Source of the DNA: an uncultured Oscillospiraceae bacterium
Lineage (GTDB): Bacteria; Bacillota; Clostridia; Oscillospirales; Oscillospiraceae
DNA: 64,000 nt
Reading direction: 5' to 3'
Assembly: GCA_944387015.1 (NCBI GenBank)
Contig: CALXDH010000006.1
Span: 21,046-85,045 of the forward strand
Shown here: positions 28,685 through 37,446 of the stretch, piece after piece
How the letters are laid out: every line of letters begins with the position of its first letter
Position numbering within the stretch: position 1 is the stretch's first letter
Translations under genes and position numbers: made by a program
Notes under the pieces: model-generated
Seen by the model: only the letters and a program-made list of their open reading frames with translations
Databases searched by the model: none
Told to the model about the DNA's origin: nothing

Positions 28685-30640
28685 TCAGTTGGAGCTTGGG
28701 ATCTGCAAGGCCCGGGTGGCGTTGAGGATGGCCAGGAAGGCCACGCCCACGTCGGCAAACACTGCCGCCCACATGGACGCCATGCCGAAAGCACCCAGGA
28801 TCAGCACGGCGAACTTGACCAGCAGGGCAAACCAGATGTTCTGGCGGACGATCCGCAGCGTTTTGCGGGAGATCCGGATGGCCATGGCGATCTTGGAGGG
28901 CTTGTCGTCCATCAGCACGATGTCCGCCGCTTCGATGGCGGCGTCGGAGCCCAGGGCGCCCATGGCGATGCCGATATCTGCCCGGGTCAGCACCGGGGCG
29001 TCGTTGATGCCGTCGCCCACGAAGGCCAGCTTCCCCTTTTCACTTTTGGAGCTGAGCAGTTTTTCCATCCAGGCCACCTTGTCGGCGGGCAGGAGCTCGG
29101 CGTGGTATTCGTCGATCCCCAGCTCCCCGGCCACAGTCCGGGCCACGGCCTCGGCGTCGCCGGTGAGCATCACCGTCTTTTTCACGCCGCACTGCTTGAG
29201 CGCCTCCACCGCCTGCCGGGCGTCCGCCTTGGGCAGATCGGAGATGACGATGTGTCCGGCGTAGAAGCCGTCGATGGTGACGTGAACGATGGTGCCCGGC
29301 AGATCACAGGGCAGGAAGTTGACGCTCTGCCGCTCCATCAGGCGGCTGTTGCCCACGCACACCTTCCGGCCGTCCACCGTGGCGCAGACGCCGTGTCCGG
29401 CGATCTCCTCCACGTCCGTCACCCGTGCGGCGTCCAGCGGCGCCCGGTAGGCGGCCTTCAGGGACAACGAGATGGGGTGATCGGACCAGTGCTCTGCCAG
29501 AGCGGCGGACTGGAGGAGCTGCTCCTGGGTATAGGGCTCCTGGGGGTGGATGGCGGTGACGGTGAAGGTGCCCTGGGTCAGGGTGCCGGTCTTGTCAAAG
29601 ACCACAGTCTCCGTATGGGCCAGGGCCTCCAGGTAGTTGCCGCCTTTGACCAGGATGCCGCACCGGCTGGCGCCGCCGATGCCGCCGAAAAAGCTCAGCG
29701 GCACGGAGATCACCAGGGCGCAGGGGCAGGAGATCACCAGGAAAATGAGCGCCCGGTGGAGCCAGTCCTGCCAGACGGTACCCGTGAGGAAGCCCGGCAG
29801 GGCGCTGGTGTCCAGAAGGGCCAGGGCCAGGGACGGCAGCGCGAACAGCAGCGCCGCGGCGATCACCACGCAGGGGGTGTAGTACCGGGCGAAGCGGGTG
29901 ATGAAGTGCTCGCTGGTGGATTTTTTCTCGCTGGCGTTTTCCACCAGGTCCAAAATCTTGGAGACGGTGGACTCTTCGCAGCAGCGGGTGACCTTCACCC
30001 GCAGAAGGCCCGTCTGGTTGACGCAGCCGCTGATGACGCTGTCGCCGGGCACCACGTCCCGGGGCACGGACTCGCCGGTAAGGGCGGCGGTGTCCAGGGC
30101 GGAAGTGCCCTCCAGCACCTGTCCGTCCAGGGGGACCCGCTCGCCGGGCTTGACGACGATCACGTCCCCCACCGCCACGTCCTCCGGGTCCACCTCCTGA
30201 ATGGAACCGTCCTCCGCTTCCAGGTTGGCGGTGTCGGGGCGGATGTCCATCAGGGCGGCGATGGACTGGCGGGACTTGCCCACGGCGTAGTCCTGGAACA
30301 GCTCGCCCACCTGGTAGAAGAGCATCACGGACACCGCCTCGCTGTACTCCCCGGTGCCGAAGGCGCCCACGGTGGCCAGGGCCATCAGGAAGTTCTCGTC
30401 AAAGACCTGGCCGTTTGCGATGTTGCGGACAGCCCGCCACAAGACGTCCCAGCCGATGATGAGGTAGGGGATGAGATACAGTGGCCACGGCGACAGCGTC
30501 CAGGTCCCCTCCCCTGCCCCGCTGACGGAGAGCAGGGGGATGGCGGCGGGCAGAGAGATGGGGGGCAGCAGTTTTACCACAAGCAGCCCCGCCGCCGCAA
30601 GGAGAATGCGGCCGAGCATTTTTTTCTGTTTTTTCGTCAT
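28685..30640 (-). CDS. Heavy-metal-translocating P1B-type ATPase (Zn/Cd/Pb type)
   Basis: A 651-residue metal-exporting ATPase without an N-terminal metal-binding domain. Motifs seen are TGES (ALTGESVP), the membrane CPC in ISCPCALVISVPLSFFGG, the phosphorylation site DKTGTLTQG and GDGINDAPVL. Helix 7/8 features are LLVKFAVL (Lys) and VFADVGVAFL (Asp), which are typical of the ZntA/CadA subgroup rather than copper pumps. The missing HMA domain is encoded separately just upstream in the same operon. GGAGGAACC precedes the ATG. Confidence 0.92.
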   Translation of the reverse strand: MTKKQKKMLGRILLAAAGLLVVKLLPPISLPAAIPLLSVSGAGEGTWTLSPWPLYLIPYLIIGWDVLWRAVRNIANGQVFDENFLMALATVGAFGTGEYSEAVSVMLFYQVGELFQDYAVGKSRQSIAALMDIRPDTANLEAEDGSIQEVDPEDVAVGDVIVVKPGERVPLDGQVLEGTSALDTAALTGESVPRDVVPGDSVISGCVNQTGLLRVKVTRCCEESTVSKILDLVENASEKKSTSEHFITRFARYYTPCVVIAAALLFALPSLALALLDTSALPGFLTGTVWQDWLHRALIFLVISCPCALVISVPLSFFGGIGGASRCGILVKGGNYLEALAHTETVVFDKTGTLTQGTFTVTAIHPQEPYTQEQLLQSAALAEHWSDHPISLSLKAAYRAPLDAARVTDVEEIAGHGVCATVDGRKVCVGNSRLMERQSVNFLPCDLPGTIVHVTIDGFYAGHIVISDLPKADARQAVEALKQCGVKKTVMLTGDAEAVARTVAGELGIDEYHAELLPADKVAWMEKLLSSKSEKGKLAFVGDGINDAPVLTRADIGIAMGALGSDAAIEAADIVLMDDKPSKIAMAIRISRKTLRIVRQNIWFALLVKFAVLILGAFGMASMWAAVFADVGVAFLAILNATRALQIPSSN

Positions 30641-30697
30641 ATCGGTTCCTCCGAAATCCGGGGCCGCTCACCGAGCGGCCCCAAAACACCCTGGGAT

Positions 30698-30916
30698 TTA
30701 CAGATGGATCACGCAGTCGGGTTCCACCTTTTTGCACACGGCCACCACCTGGCGCATGATGTCGTCAAACCGGGCCTCGTCGGCGTCGATGGTCATTTTC
30801 TGGGTGAGGAAGCTGACGGAGGCGTCGCTGACGCCGTCGATCTTTTTGATGGCCGTCTCCATTTTGGCGGCGCAGTTGGCACAGTCCAGGTCGGTGAGTT
30901 TGAAACGCTTTTTCAT
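30698..30916 (-). CDS. Stand-alone heavy-metal-associated (HMA) domain protein
   Basis: A 72-residue ferredoxin-like metallochaperone domain with the CxxC site in LTDLDCANCAAKMETAI (Cys at about 11 and 14). The Asp before CANC (DCxxC) is typical of Zn/Cd-ATPase N-terminal domains. It lies between the ArsR regulator and the ATPase, which itself lacks such a domain, so it likely delivers metal to, or replaces the missing domain of, that pump. Start ATG 30916 with AGGAGGAACC. Confidence 0.9.
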   Translation of the reverse strand: MKKRFKLTDLDCANCAAKMETAIKKIDGVSDASVSFLTQKMTIDADEARFDDIMRQVVAVCKKVEPDCVIHL

Positions 30917-30959
30917 GATCGGTTCCTCCTGTTTTCCATAGAATTCGTACTGAAACGGG

Positions 30960-31322
30960 TCACTCGGAGACATGCTCCAGACCCTGGTCAATGATGGTTT
31001 TCACATGGTCGTCCGCCAGGGCGTAAAACACGGTTTTCCCCTCCCGGCGGGAGGAGACCAGACGGGCGTTTTTCAAAGCCCGCAGCTGGTGGGAGATGGC
31101 GGACTGGGTCATCCCCAGCAGCGCGGCGATATCGCACACGCACATCTCCGACTCAAAGAGCACATACAAGATCCGGATGCGGGTGGAGTCGCCGAAGATG
31201 CGGAACAGCTCCGTCAGGTCGTACAGGGTGTCCTCCCCCGGCAGCTCCCGGCGCACCTTTTCCACCAGCTCCTCATGGGCGTGGATAAAGTCGCAGCACT
31301 CCACGTTGTAACGATCCTCCAT
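30960..31322 (-). CDS. ArsR/SmtB-family metal-sensing repressor (CadC-like)
   Basis: A 120-residue winged-helix repressor. The sensor motif EMCVCDIAALLGMTQSAISHQLRAL matches the CadC/ArsR ELCVCD metal-binding site in the recognition region. An extra N-terminal Cys pair (VECCDF) and Asp/His residues at the C terminus (DDHVKTIIDQGLEH) fit alpha3N and alpha5 sites. ATG 31322 is preferred over 31328 because AAAGGGG then has 7-nt spacing. It presumably represses itself, the HMA gene and the ATPase through the operator just upstream. Confidence 0.92.
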   Translation of the reverse strand: MEDRYNVECCDFIHAHEELVEKVRRELPGEDTLYDLTELFRIFGDSTRIRILYVLFESEMCVCDIAALLGMTQSAISHQLRALKNARLVSSRREGKTVFYALADDHVKTIIDQGLEHVSE

Positions 31323-31337
31323 GGGCATTCCCCTTTC

Positions 31338-31357
31338 ATTTGAATGATTGCTCATAT
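31338..31357. promoter_or_regulatory. ArsR/CzrA-type operator
   Basis: ATTTGAATGATTGCTCATAT is an imperfect inverted repeat (ATwTGA-N7-TCAwAT-like) just downstream of the -10, in the form seen for ArsR-family zinc/cadmium repressors. The assignment to the adjacent regulator is inference. Confidence 0.7.
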
Positions 31358-31361
31358 GTTC

Positions 31362-31389
31362 AGTATATACAAAAAGAGCGCCCTGTCAA
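31362..31389 (-). promoter_or_regulatory. Promoter of the arsR-HMA-ATPase operon
   Basis: Minus-strand TTGACA (31389-31384), 16-bp spacer, TATACT (31367-31362). The operator overlaps the expected start site. Confidence 0.82.
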
Positions 31390-31469
31390 GTCCCGTCCGC
31401 AAAAAGAGTGGAAAGTTTTTGGGAGGCGTGGTATACTAAGCCGGAAACCAGACGACAAGGAGAATCGAT

Positions 31470-31901
31470 ATGAACGAACTGGAACAGCAGACCCGTGCGC
31501 GGCTCAACCGGAACACGTTTATGGTTCATAACTTTATCGAGATGGAGCATGTGGAGCCGGACCGGGCGGTGTTCCGTCTGGATGTCCGGCCGGAGAGCCT
31601 GAATGCCTACGGCATGGTCCACGGCGGCGCCATCTATACCCTGGCGGACAACGCCACCGGCGCGGTGGCCCACACCGACGGGAGAAACTACGTCACCCAG
31701 ACCAGCGCGCTGCACCTGCTGCGCAACCAGACTTCCGGCACCATCCGGGCCAACGCCTATCTGCGCCACCGGGGCCGGTCCACCTGCCTGGTGTCCGTGG
31801 ACATCGTGGGCGAAGGCGGAAAGCTTCTGGCCACGGGAGAGTTTACCTTCTTCTGCGTGGATAAGAACATTCTGGACGAGAAGGCCGGCAAGAAGGGCTG
31901 A
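31470..31901 (+). CDS. PaaI-like hotdog-fold thioesterase
   Basis: A 143-residue single hotdog domain. The motif NAYGMVHGGAIYTLADNATG (about residues 45-64) contains the HGG and downstream Asp typical of PaaI/YbdB-like acyl-CoA thioesterases. It has no obvious metabolic neighbours, so its acyl-CoA substrate is not indicated. AAGGAGAATCG precedes the ATG. A TATACT hexamer near 31432 with a weak -35 (TGGAAA) may be its promoter. A good terminator follows. Confidence 0.88.
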   Translation: MNELEQQTRARLNRNTFMVHNFIEMEHVEPDRAVFRLDVRPESLNAYGMVHGGAIYTLADNATGAVAHTDGRNYVTQTSALHLLRNQTSGTIRANAYLRHRGRSTCLVSVDIVGEGGKLLATGEFTFFCVDKNILDEKAGKKG

Positions 31902-31911
31902 CCCCATATGC

Positions 31912-31947
31912 AAAACGAGGACTGCAGGATGCAGTCCTCGTTTTTTT
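31912..31947. terminator. Terminator after the thioesterase gene
   Basis: ACGAGGACTGC-aggat-GCAGTCCTCGT followed by seven T's; an A run on the left lets it also act for the convergent kinase gene. Confidence 0.88.
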
Positions 31948-32014
31948 ATTCATAAAAGATGCGGGCGGCGCGGCGGTTCCGCTCCCCTTCCCCGATGCGG
32001 CAGGCCGGGTCCCG

Positions 32015-33259
32015 TTACTTTTTCAGCGGGACCGTGAAGAAAAAGCGGGTGGAGGCGGCGTCGCTCTCCGCTTTCAGCGTGCCCTTGTGCTCGGCGGCGA
32101 TGGTATTGGCAATGGGCAGCCCCAGGCCGAAGCCGGACTTCTCCCCCCGGGAGGCGTCCGCCCGGTAGAACCGCTCGAAGAGCCGCTTGAGCTGCTCCGG
32201 CGGAATGGGTTCGCCGGGGTTGGTCACGATCAGCCGGGCGTGGCGGTCCGTCTTTTGCAGCGTCATGGTGATGGTGCCGCCGTCCTGGCCGTATTTGATG
32301 GCGTTGTCCAGCAGCACGGAGACCAGCTGGCGCAGCTTGTCCCGGTCTCCCAGGACGGTCACGTCCTCCGTCAGATGGTAGTCCAGGGGCTTTCCCGCCT
32401 CAAAGGCCACCGGCTCAAAGGCCAGGGCACAGTCCGCCGCGATGTCCGAGAGGGAGACCTCCTCCAGTACGGCGGTGTGGGGCATGTTGTCCGCCCGGGC
32501 CAGAGTCAGCATCTCCTCCACCAGATTTTTCATCTGCTGGGCCTCCATGCGGATGTTCTCGCTCCAGCGGGCGGGCTTGTCGGAAAGGGGCGCGGCCTGC
32601 AGCAGCTCCGCATTGGAGAGGATCACCGTCAGAGGCGTCTTGAGCTCGTGGGAGGCGTCGGAGAGGAACTGGCGCTGCTGCCGCCAGGCTTTTTCCACAG
32701 GAGCGGTGGCCCAGCGGGCCAGCGCGATGGAGATGGCCAGCAGCAGGAAAAAGGCGGCCACGGCGATCTGGATGTGGGAGCTCATCATCTCCTGGAGGGT
32801 GGCCTGCTGCATGGAGGTATCCACGAAGGCGATCTTCTGGAACAGGCCGTTGTCCTGCCGGAGGTAGCGCAGGTTATAGGTGCGCAGGGTCCCCTCCTCC
32901 TGCTTCTGGGTCAGGCACTCCTGCAGCACGGTGCTCAGCTCCTCGGTACCCTGAAGGTTGCTGTACGTGCCGCCTGTGACATAGGCGGTATAATTGCCGC
33001 TGCGGTCCTCCCAGAGCACCACGGTGAAGTATGGCAGCACCACTTCCTTGCCGCCGATGTCCAGCCCCAGGTCCGGCTGCTGGGAGGGCACGGTCCCGTG
33101 GCTGGTGTCCTCCCGGATCACCCGCTGGAGCACCTGGTGGCTGATGACCTCCAGATTCTGCCTGGCGGAGAGGAAGATGGACACCAGCACCACGCCCAGC
33201 ACCACCATGACCAACGTCATGCAGACCACCACGAATTTCAGCTGCAGTTTGCGGATCAT
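32015..33259 (-). CDS. Sensor histidine kinase, OmpR/PhoR class
   Basis: A 414-residue membrane kinase. TM1 (about residues 8-32) and TM2 (about 165-185) flank a ~130-residue extracytoplasmic domain. A HisKA phospho-acceptor follows in DASHELKTPLTVILSNAE, then HATPase boxes N (LLDNAIKYGQDGG) and G (KSGFGLGLPIANTI). The start is ATG 33259, preceded by AGGAGG; an in-frame GTG two codons earlier is within the same site. It is encoded after its response regulator. Signal unknown; linkage to the upstream Gld-like exporter suggests envelope stress or an exported substrate. Confidence 0.92.
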   Translation of the reverse strand: MIRKLQLKFVVVCMTLVMVVLGVVLVSIFLSARQNLEVISHQVLQRVIREDTSHGTVPSQQPDLGLDIGGKEVVLPYFTVVLWEDRSGNYTAYVTGGTYSNLQGTEELSTVLQECLTQKQEEGTLRTYNLRYLRQDNGLFQKIAFVDTSMQQATLQEMMSSHIQIAVAAFFLLLAISIALARWATAPVEKAWRQQRQFLSDASHELKTPLTVILSNAELLQAAPLSDKPARWSENIRMEAQQMKNLVEEMLTLARADNMPHTAVLEEVSLSDIAADCALAFEPVAFEAGKPLDYHLTEDVTVLGDRDKLRQLVSVLLDNAIKYGQDGGTITMTLQKTDRHARLIVTNPGEPIPPEQLKRLFERFYRADASRGEKSGFGLGLPIANTIAAEHKGTLKAESDAASTRFFFTVPLKK

Positions 33260-33300
33260 CCCCACACCTCCTTCCGCTGAAAAACCATTGTCGAAAACTC

Positions 33301-33339
33301 TGTGGAAAACGTGGAAAAATAGGTGGAAAACGTGGAAAT
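33301..33339. repeat. Tandem DnaA-box-like 9-mers between response regulator and kinase
   Basis: Four head-to-tail 9-mers: TGTGGAAAA (33301), CGTGGAAAA (33310), GGTGGAAAA (33322) and CGTGGAAAT (33331). They form two 18-bp pairs with a 21-bp period. The first two are identical to boxes in the oriC cluster. Confidence 0.85.
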
Positions 33340-33341
33340 CG

Positions 33342-34022
33342 TCAGGACTCCGGGACCCCCAGACAGTAGCCCACCATGCGGATGGTCTTGATCTTTACCT
33401 GGGAGTGGAGGTGCTCCAGCTTTTTGCGCAGAAAGGAGACATAGACCTCCACGTTGTTGTCCTCCGCGTCGGACTCATAGCCCCAGATCTTCAGCAGCAG
33501 GTTCTCCTTGGTGATCACCAGCTTCTGGTTGAGCATGAACAGCTCCATCATGTCGTACTCCTTCCGGCTCAGGCGGACGGACCGGCCGCCGCAGCTGAGG
33601 GAGAAGGAGTTTTTTGCCAGTGTCAGGTCTCCGCAGCTGAGGGTGTCGGTGGGGCGCAGCTCCGGCTGGCGCCGGGTCAGCGCCCGGATGCACGCCAGCA
33701 GCTCCTTGGGCTCAAAGGGCTTGGTGAGGTAGTAGTCTGCCCCGCAGTCCAGCCCCGTCACCTTGTCGGTGACCTCGGAGCGGGCGGTGAGCATCAGGAC
33801 CGGTGTGGACACGCCTCCGGCCCGCAGCCGGCGCAGCACGGTAAAGCCGTCCATCTTGGGCAGCATCACGTCCAGGATCATCACGTCATAGATCCCGGTG
33901 AGGGCGTTGTCCAGCCCGGTTTCTCCGTCGTGGCAGGTGTCCGCGGTGTACCCGTCCATCTCCATCAGATCCTGCAGCGTGGCCGCCAGGCGTACTTCAT
34001 CTTCTACGATCAATACCCGCAT
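33342..34022 (-). CDS. OmpR/PhoB-family response regulator
   Basis: A 226-residue regulator. The receiver domain (1-~120) has acidic pocket VEDE, phospho-acceptor Asp in DVMILDVMLPKMDG (about residue 51), Thr/Ser in LMLTARS and Lys in LTKPF. The C-terminal winged helix ends with NNVEVYVSFLRKKLEHL and IRMVGYCL. It partners the kinase downstream. AGGAGGAACAACC precedes the ATG. Confidence 0.94.
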   Translation of the reverse strand: MRVLIVEDEVRLAATLQDLMEMDGYTADTCHDGETGLDNALTGIYDVMILDVMLPKMDGFTVLRRLRAGGVSTPVLMLTARSEVTDKVTGLDCGADYYLTKPFEPKELLACIRALTRRQPELRPTDTLSCGDLTLAKNSFSLSCGGRSVRLSRKEYDMMELFMLNQKLVITKENLLLKIWGYESDAEDNNVEVYVSFLRKKLEHLHSQVKIKTIRMVGYCLGVPES

Positions 34023-34052
34023 GGTTGTTCCTCCTGATTCCGGTATGGACGT

Positions 34053-34083
34053 CGCCGCAGGCGGAAATTTTCCGCCTGCGGCG
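34053..34083. other. 31-bp palindrome between DUF4340 gene and response regulator
   Basis: CGCCGCAGGCGGAAA is repeated inverted around a single central base. Without a T run it is not a classic terminator; it may be an RNA-processing hairpin or partial attenuator separating exporter genes from the two-component genes. Confidence 0.6.
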
Positions 34084-34100
34084 CAGGAATGGTTTCTTGG

Positions 34101-35132
34101 TTATGCGCCCAGGCCGGAGGACGCCGCCGTCACCAGCGCGGAAACGGCGCTGGCGGAGAGGAGATAAATGGTGGTGTCGTCATCCATCCGGGCATAGTAG
34201 CTGTCTCCGTCCACGTTTTTGGTGCCGAGGGTCAGCGTCAGCGTCCCCTCCGTGCCGGAGTCGGTGACGTAAGAGGCGGTGAGCACGGCGGTGGGCGAGC
34301 CGAAGCCGCACAGCTCCACGGCCTCGTCGGAGGGCTTGTAGTCCGCGCACTTGGTAAAGGACAAGGTGCTCAGCTCGTCCAGCAAAGACTGGAGCTTCTC
34401 GTTGTCGGTGACGTCCGTCTCTCCGGACGTCCAGGTGACGGAGCTGGTTTCCTCGCCGTCTTCCCCGTCGGTTTCGTCGGTGGAGGTGCTCTCATTGTGG
34501 GCGGCGGTGAGGGTCGTCTCCACGGCGCCCTGGATGGTGAGACTGTTGAGGGTCTCCTCCGTCAGCACCGGCAGCTCCGGCAGGACGCACATGTCGTAGA
34601 TGGGCGTGGAGAGATAGTTATAGAGGGTATCGGAAACGATATACACCGGGCTTTCGGCATCGTTCATCAGCATGTAGTAGCTGGTGCCGTCAGTGGTGGC
34701 CTTGCCGAAGGTGAGCTTGAGGGTCTCGCCGGTCTCGGCGTCGGTGGCGGTGAGGGTGGCGGAGGGCTGGTCCAGGCCGTAGGCCTCCAGAGTATCTCCG
34801 TCGGTGATGGTCTGCTGGGGCTTGAGGGACTGGAGGATCTGGATGATATAGGTGATGGTGGAGTCATCCAGGGGGAACTCCGGGTCATCCGCCCAGATCC
34901 AGCTGCCGTCCTCGTCCTGGGTGAAGGAGAGGGTGGCAGTGGAGTTGGTGTAGGTGAGGGAGGTGTAGCCGTGGTCCTCCGTGATGGCGCTGGCGGCTTC
35001 CTGGGCGGCTTCTTCCTCCGCCTGCTTTTCAGCGCTGTGGCGCTTGAAAAGCAGCACGGCCGCCAGCACGGCCAGCAGCACCACCGCGGCGATCACCAGT
35101 CCCCGCAGCAGCTTTTGTTGTTGTCGATTCAT
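34101..35132 (-). CDS. DUF4340 domain protein
   Basis: The 343-residue protein has one N-terminal membrane anchor (LLRGLVIAAVVLLAVLAAVLLF). The rest is a large extracytoplasmic region of repeated beta-rich units (two similar halves, with 'TLEAYGLDQPSATLTATD' and 'ELCGFGSPTAVLTASY'), the DUF4340 pattern. An acidic low-complexity stretch (ESTSTDETDGEDGEE, about 215-230) sits between them. It is last of the Gld-like cassette, where DUF4340 partners commonly occur. Function unknown; possibly a periplasmic-side component of the exporter. Confidence 0.85.
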   Translation of the reverse strand: MNRQQQKLLRGLVIAAVVLLAVLAAVLLFKRHSAEKQAEEEAAQEAASAITEDHGYTSLTYTNSTATLSFTQDEDGSWIWADDPEFPLDDSTITYIIQILQSLKPQQTITDGDTLEAYGLDQPSATLTATDAETGETLKLTFGKATTDGTSYYMLMNDAESPVYIVSDTLYNYLSTPIYDMCVLPELPVLTEETLNSLTIQGAVETTLTAAHNESTSTDETDGEDGEETSSVTWTSGETDVTDNEKLQSLLDELSTLSFTKCADYKPSDEAVELCGFGSPTAVLTASYVTDSGTEGTLTLTLGTKNVDGDSYYARMDDDTTIYLLSASAVSALVTAASSGLGA

Positions 35133-35150
35133 GAAAGGGAGCCTCCCGTC

Positions 35151-36563
35151 TTAGAGTTTTTGTCGGCGCAGCCAGCGGATGAAGCCATAGATCAAAAGCG
35201 CGCCGGGGATCAGGAAGATCAGCGGCAGTGCCCAGATCCCGCCGGTGGAGATGGTATTGGTGGGCGTCTCCAGACTCACCGGCTCAATAGAGAGCGAGGA
35301 GATGTCGTCGAAGGCCACGGTGACTGCGCTGGTGAACAGGGTCAGGTTATCCAGATTGGTGAAGGTGGAGTTGATGGCGTCGTTGATGAGGGAGTCGGAG
35401 CCGAATACCGTCAGCCGTCCGGTGATGTTGTCGTCGATCTCCTCCGTGGCCGTGGCGGCCACCACGTAGGTGCCGGGGGTCTGGTCTTCCGCCGAGTCGC
35501 CGGTAACGGCCACGCCCTCCTCAGAGGTGGTGAGGAAGGACTTGACGGTAATGCTCTCCCGGGCGGGATCCGTCAGGGTGAAGCCCCGGGACGCGCAGAA
35601 GAGAAGCGTGGCATCGTTGGAAATGCCGCTGGCAGAATCCACGCTGTTGTCCACCAGGGGGAAGAACCAGTAGGGATTATTCTGATAATACCGCTGGGTA
35701 TCGGCGATGAGGCCCGGCGCCACATCCATGCCGTAGGTGGAACAGAGCGTCTCCAGGTTGGGCAGGGACAGATCCTCCCCCGCCATGTTATAGATCACCT
35801 GGCCGCCGGCGGCGAGGTATTCCAGGATGTCCTCCAGTTCGTCCGCCGCCAGGTCCCGGGTGGGATCGTTGATGAGCAGCAGGTCACAGTCCTCGGGGAT
35901 GCCGTGGTCCGTCAGCAGGTTCACGCTGGAAACAGAGATGTGGGATTTGGCCAGCAGCGTCTCTACCGTGCTGGAGAGGGCCGCCTCGTCATGGCCGGTG
36001 GTCTGGTAAATGGTGCGGGAGGCGTCGGTCAGGACGCCGTCCACGGCGGAGGTCAGAAGTCCCTCGCCGTCAAAATCCGTCTCATTATAAGAACCGTAGT
36101 AATAATAAGACATTATATCATATCCGATGATGTCGTCAATCGAAAAGCTCTCCTGACGGCCGGTGGCCTCGCAGGTGACCACGATGGTATTGCTGTCCAC
36201 GCCGTAGTCCGTGAGAACGGAGGGATACACCATGGGGTTGGTATACTCCACGCTCAGGTGGCTGCTGAGCTCTTCATAGGTGGCCAGGAAGCGGACGATG
36301 CGGGTGTCCAGGCTGTCCTTGTCCGCCAGAACGTGGATCACCACATCTTCCTCCAGGTCCGCCATGTAGTCCCGGGTGGTGTCGGAGATGTCGTAAATAC
36401 CGCTGTCGGTGAGATCGAATTGGGTCCAGCGCTCCGGCAGCTGGGCTGCCAGCAAATTGATAAGGATCACCACTGCCACGGCCAGCGCGGTGACCGCGGC
36501 GGAAAACGCGCCCCGGCGGGAGGTGTGCTTTTCGGCGGCCTCCCGGATCTTATGCAGGTTCAT
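35151..36563 (-). CDS. GldG-like ABC-transporter auxiliary protein
   Basis: A 470-residue protein with an N-terminal TM (AAVTALAVAVVILINLLAAQL) and a C-terminal TM (GIWALPLIFLIPGALLIYGFI). Between these is a large extracytoplasmic GldG-type domain containing 'RWTQFDLTDSGIYDIS' and 'DLLLINDPTRDLAADELEDILEYLAAGGQVI'. The former is the typical 'D.T....ysls..t' opening of the family. Such proteins accompany the GldA/GldF ABC exporter. In non-gliding Firmicutes their substrate is unknown. It sits 18 bp upstream of the DUF4340 gene. Confidence 0.85.
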   Translation of the reverse strand: MNLHKIREAAEKHTSRRGAFSAAVTALAVAVVILINLLAAQLPERWTQFDLTDSGIYDISDTTRDYMADLEEDVVIHVLADKDSLDTRIVRFLATYEELSSHLSVEYTNPMVYPSVLTDYGVDSNTIVVTCEATGRQESFSIDDIIGYDIMSYYYYGSYNETDFDGEGLLTSAVDGVLTDASRTIYQTTGHDEAALSSTVETLLAKSHISVSSVNLLTDHGIPEDCDLLLINDPTRDLAADELEDILEYLAAGGQVIYNMAGEDLSLPNLETLCSTYGMDVAPGLIADTQRYYQNNPYWFFPLVDNSVDSASGISNDATLLFCASRGFTLTDPARESITVKSFLTTSEEGVAVTGDSAEDQTPGTYVVAATATEEIDDNITGRLTVFGSDSLINDAINSTFTNLDNLTLFTSAVTVAFDDISSLSIEPVSLETPTNTISTGGIWALPLIFLIPGALLIYGFIRWLRRQKL

Positions 36564-36579
36564 TGTCTGTTGCCTCCCT

Positions 36580-37446
36580 TCAGTTCCAGCGGCGCTTTTG
36601 GACCACTTGCACGGTCAAAAACACCAGCAGCGCGATGAGGGAGAGATACAGCAAAATCCCCCGCACGTCAAAGACGTGGTCCACGGAGAAGCTGTCAAAC
36701 GCTCCCAGCAGGGAAAAGCGGCCCAGCATGTCCGGCAGCAGACCGGCAAAGCGGTCGCTGGCCGCGATATAGCCGCCGATGATGGCGGCAGCTCCCGCCA
36801 CAAACACGGCGGCGGTGACCTTCCAGTTGCTGGAGAGGGCGTTGACCAGGAAGCACACCAGCGCCAGGATCACCAACAGTCCCGCCAGGGACCCGCCGGC
36901 GGTGGAGGGCAGGTATGCCACCAGTCCGTCCCAGAGATAGAGCACCAGCAGCAGTCCGAAGGTACCCACCGCGGAGAGCACCTGGCTCTCCGTCAGAGCG
37001 GAGATCAGAAGGCCCACGGCGATCTCCGCCGCTCCCAGCAGGAAGAAGGCCAGGATGGAGGCGTAGTCCGAGAGCAAAAAGGCGGTGCCGTTGAAGTGGA
37101 TGATCAGCGGGCAGAGGCAGGCGATCGCAAGAGGACAGGCCAGCACCGTCAGCATGGCCAGATACTTGCCCATCACCACGGCGGTGACGGAGGCCGGTGC
37201 CGTCAGCAGAAGCTGGTCGGTGCGGCTGCGGCGCTCCTCCGCCATGGAGCGCATGGTGAGGATGGGCACCAGCACCATCAGAACAAAGAGCGTGGCCCCC
37301 AGGGCGGTGGAAAAGTAGGCGTCGCCCTGGAAGAGGTTGTAGGCCATGAAGTAAATGCCGATGAACGCCGTCAGGGCGGCGGTGAACATCCAGCCGATCA
37401 TGGAGTTGAAGTAGGACTGTACTTCCCGCTTATAAATCGCTTTCAT
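36580..37446 (-). CDS. ABC-2-type permease, GldF-like
   Basis: The 288-residue protein has about six to seven TM helices. The N-terminal MKAIYKREVQSYFNSMIGWM is the classic start of this permease group, followed by ILTMRSMAEERRSRTDQLLLTAP. The start is ATG 37446 with GGAGGGAACC; the 16-codon upstream extension lies in the ATPase gene. The two genes overlap by 17 bp. Confidence 0.9.
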   Translation of the reverse strand: MKAIYKREVQSYFNSMIGWMFTAALTAFIGIYFMAYNLFQGDAYFSTALGATLFVLMVLVPILTMRSMAEERRSRTDQLLLTAPASVTAVVMGKYLAMLTVLACPLAIACLCPLIIHFNGTAFLLSDYASILAFFLLGAAEIAVGLLISALTESQVLSAVGTFGLLLVLYLWDGLVAYLPSTAGGSLAGLLVILALVCFLVNALSSNWKVTAAVFVAGAAAIIGGYIAASDRFAGLLPDMLGRFSLLGAFDSFSVDHVFDVRGILLYLSLIALLVFLTVQVVQKRRWN

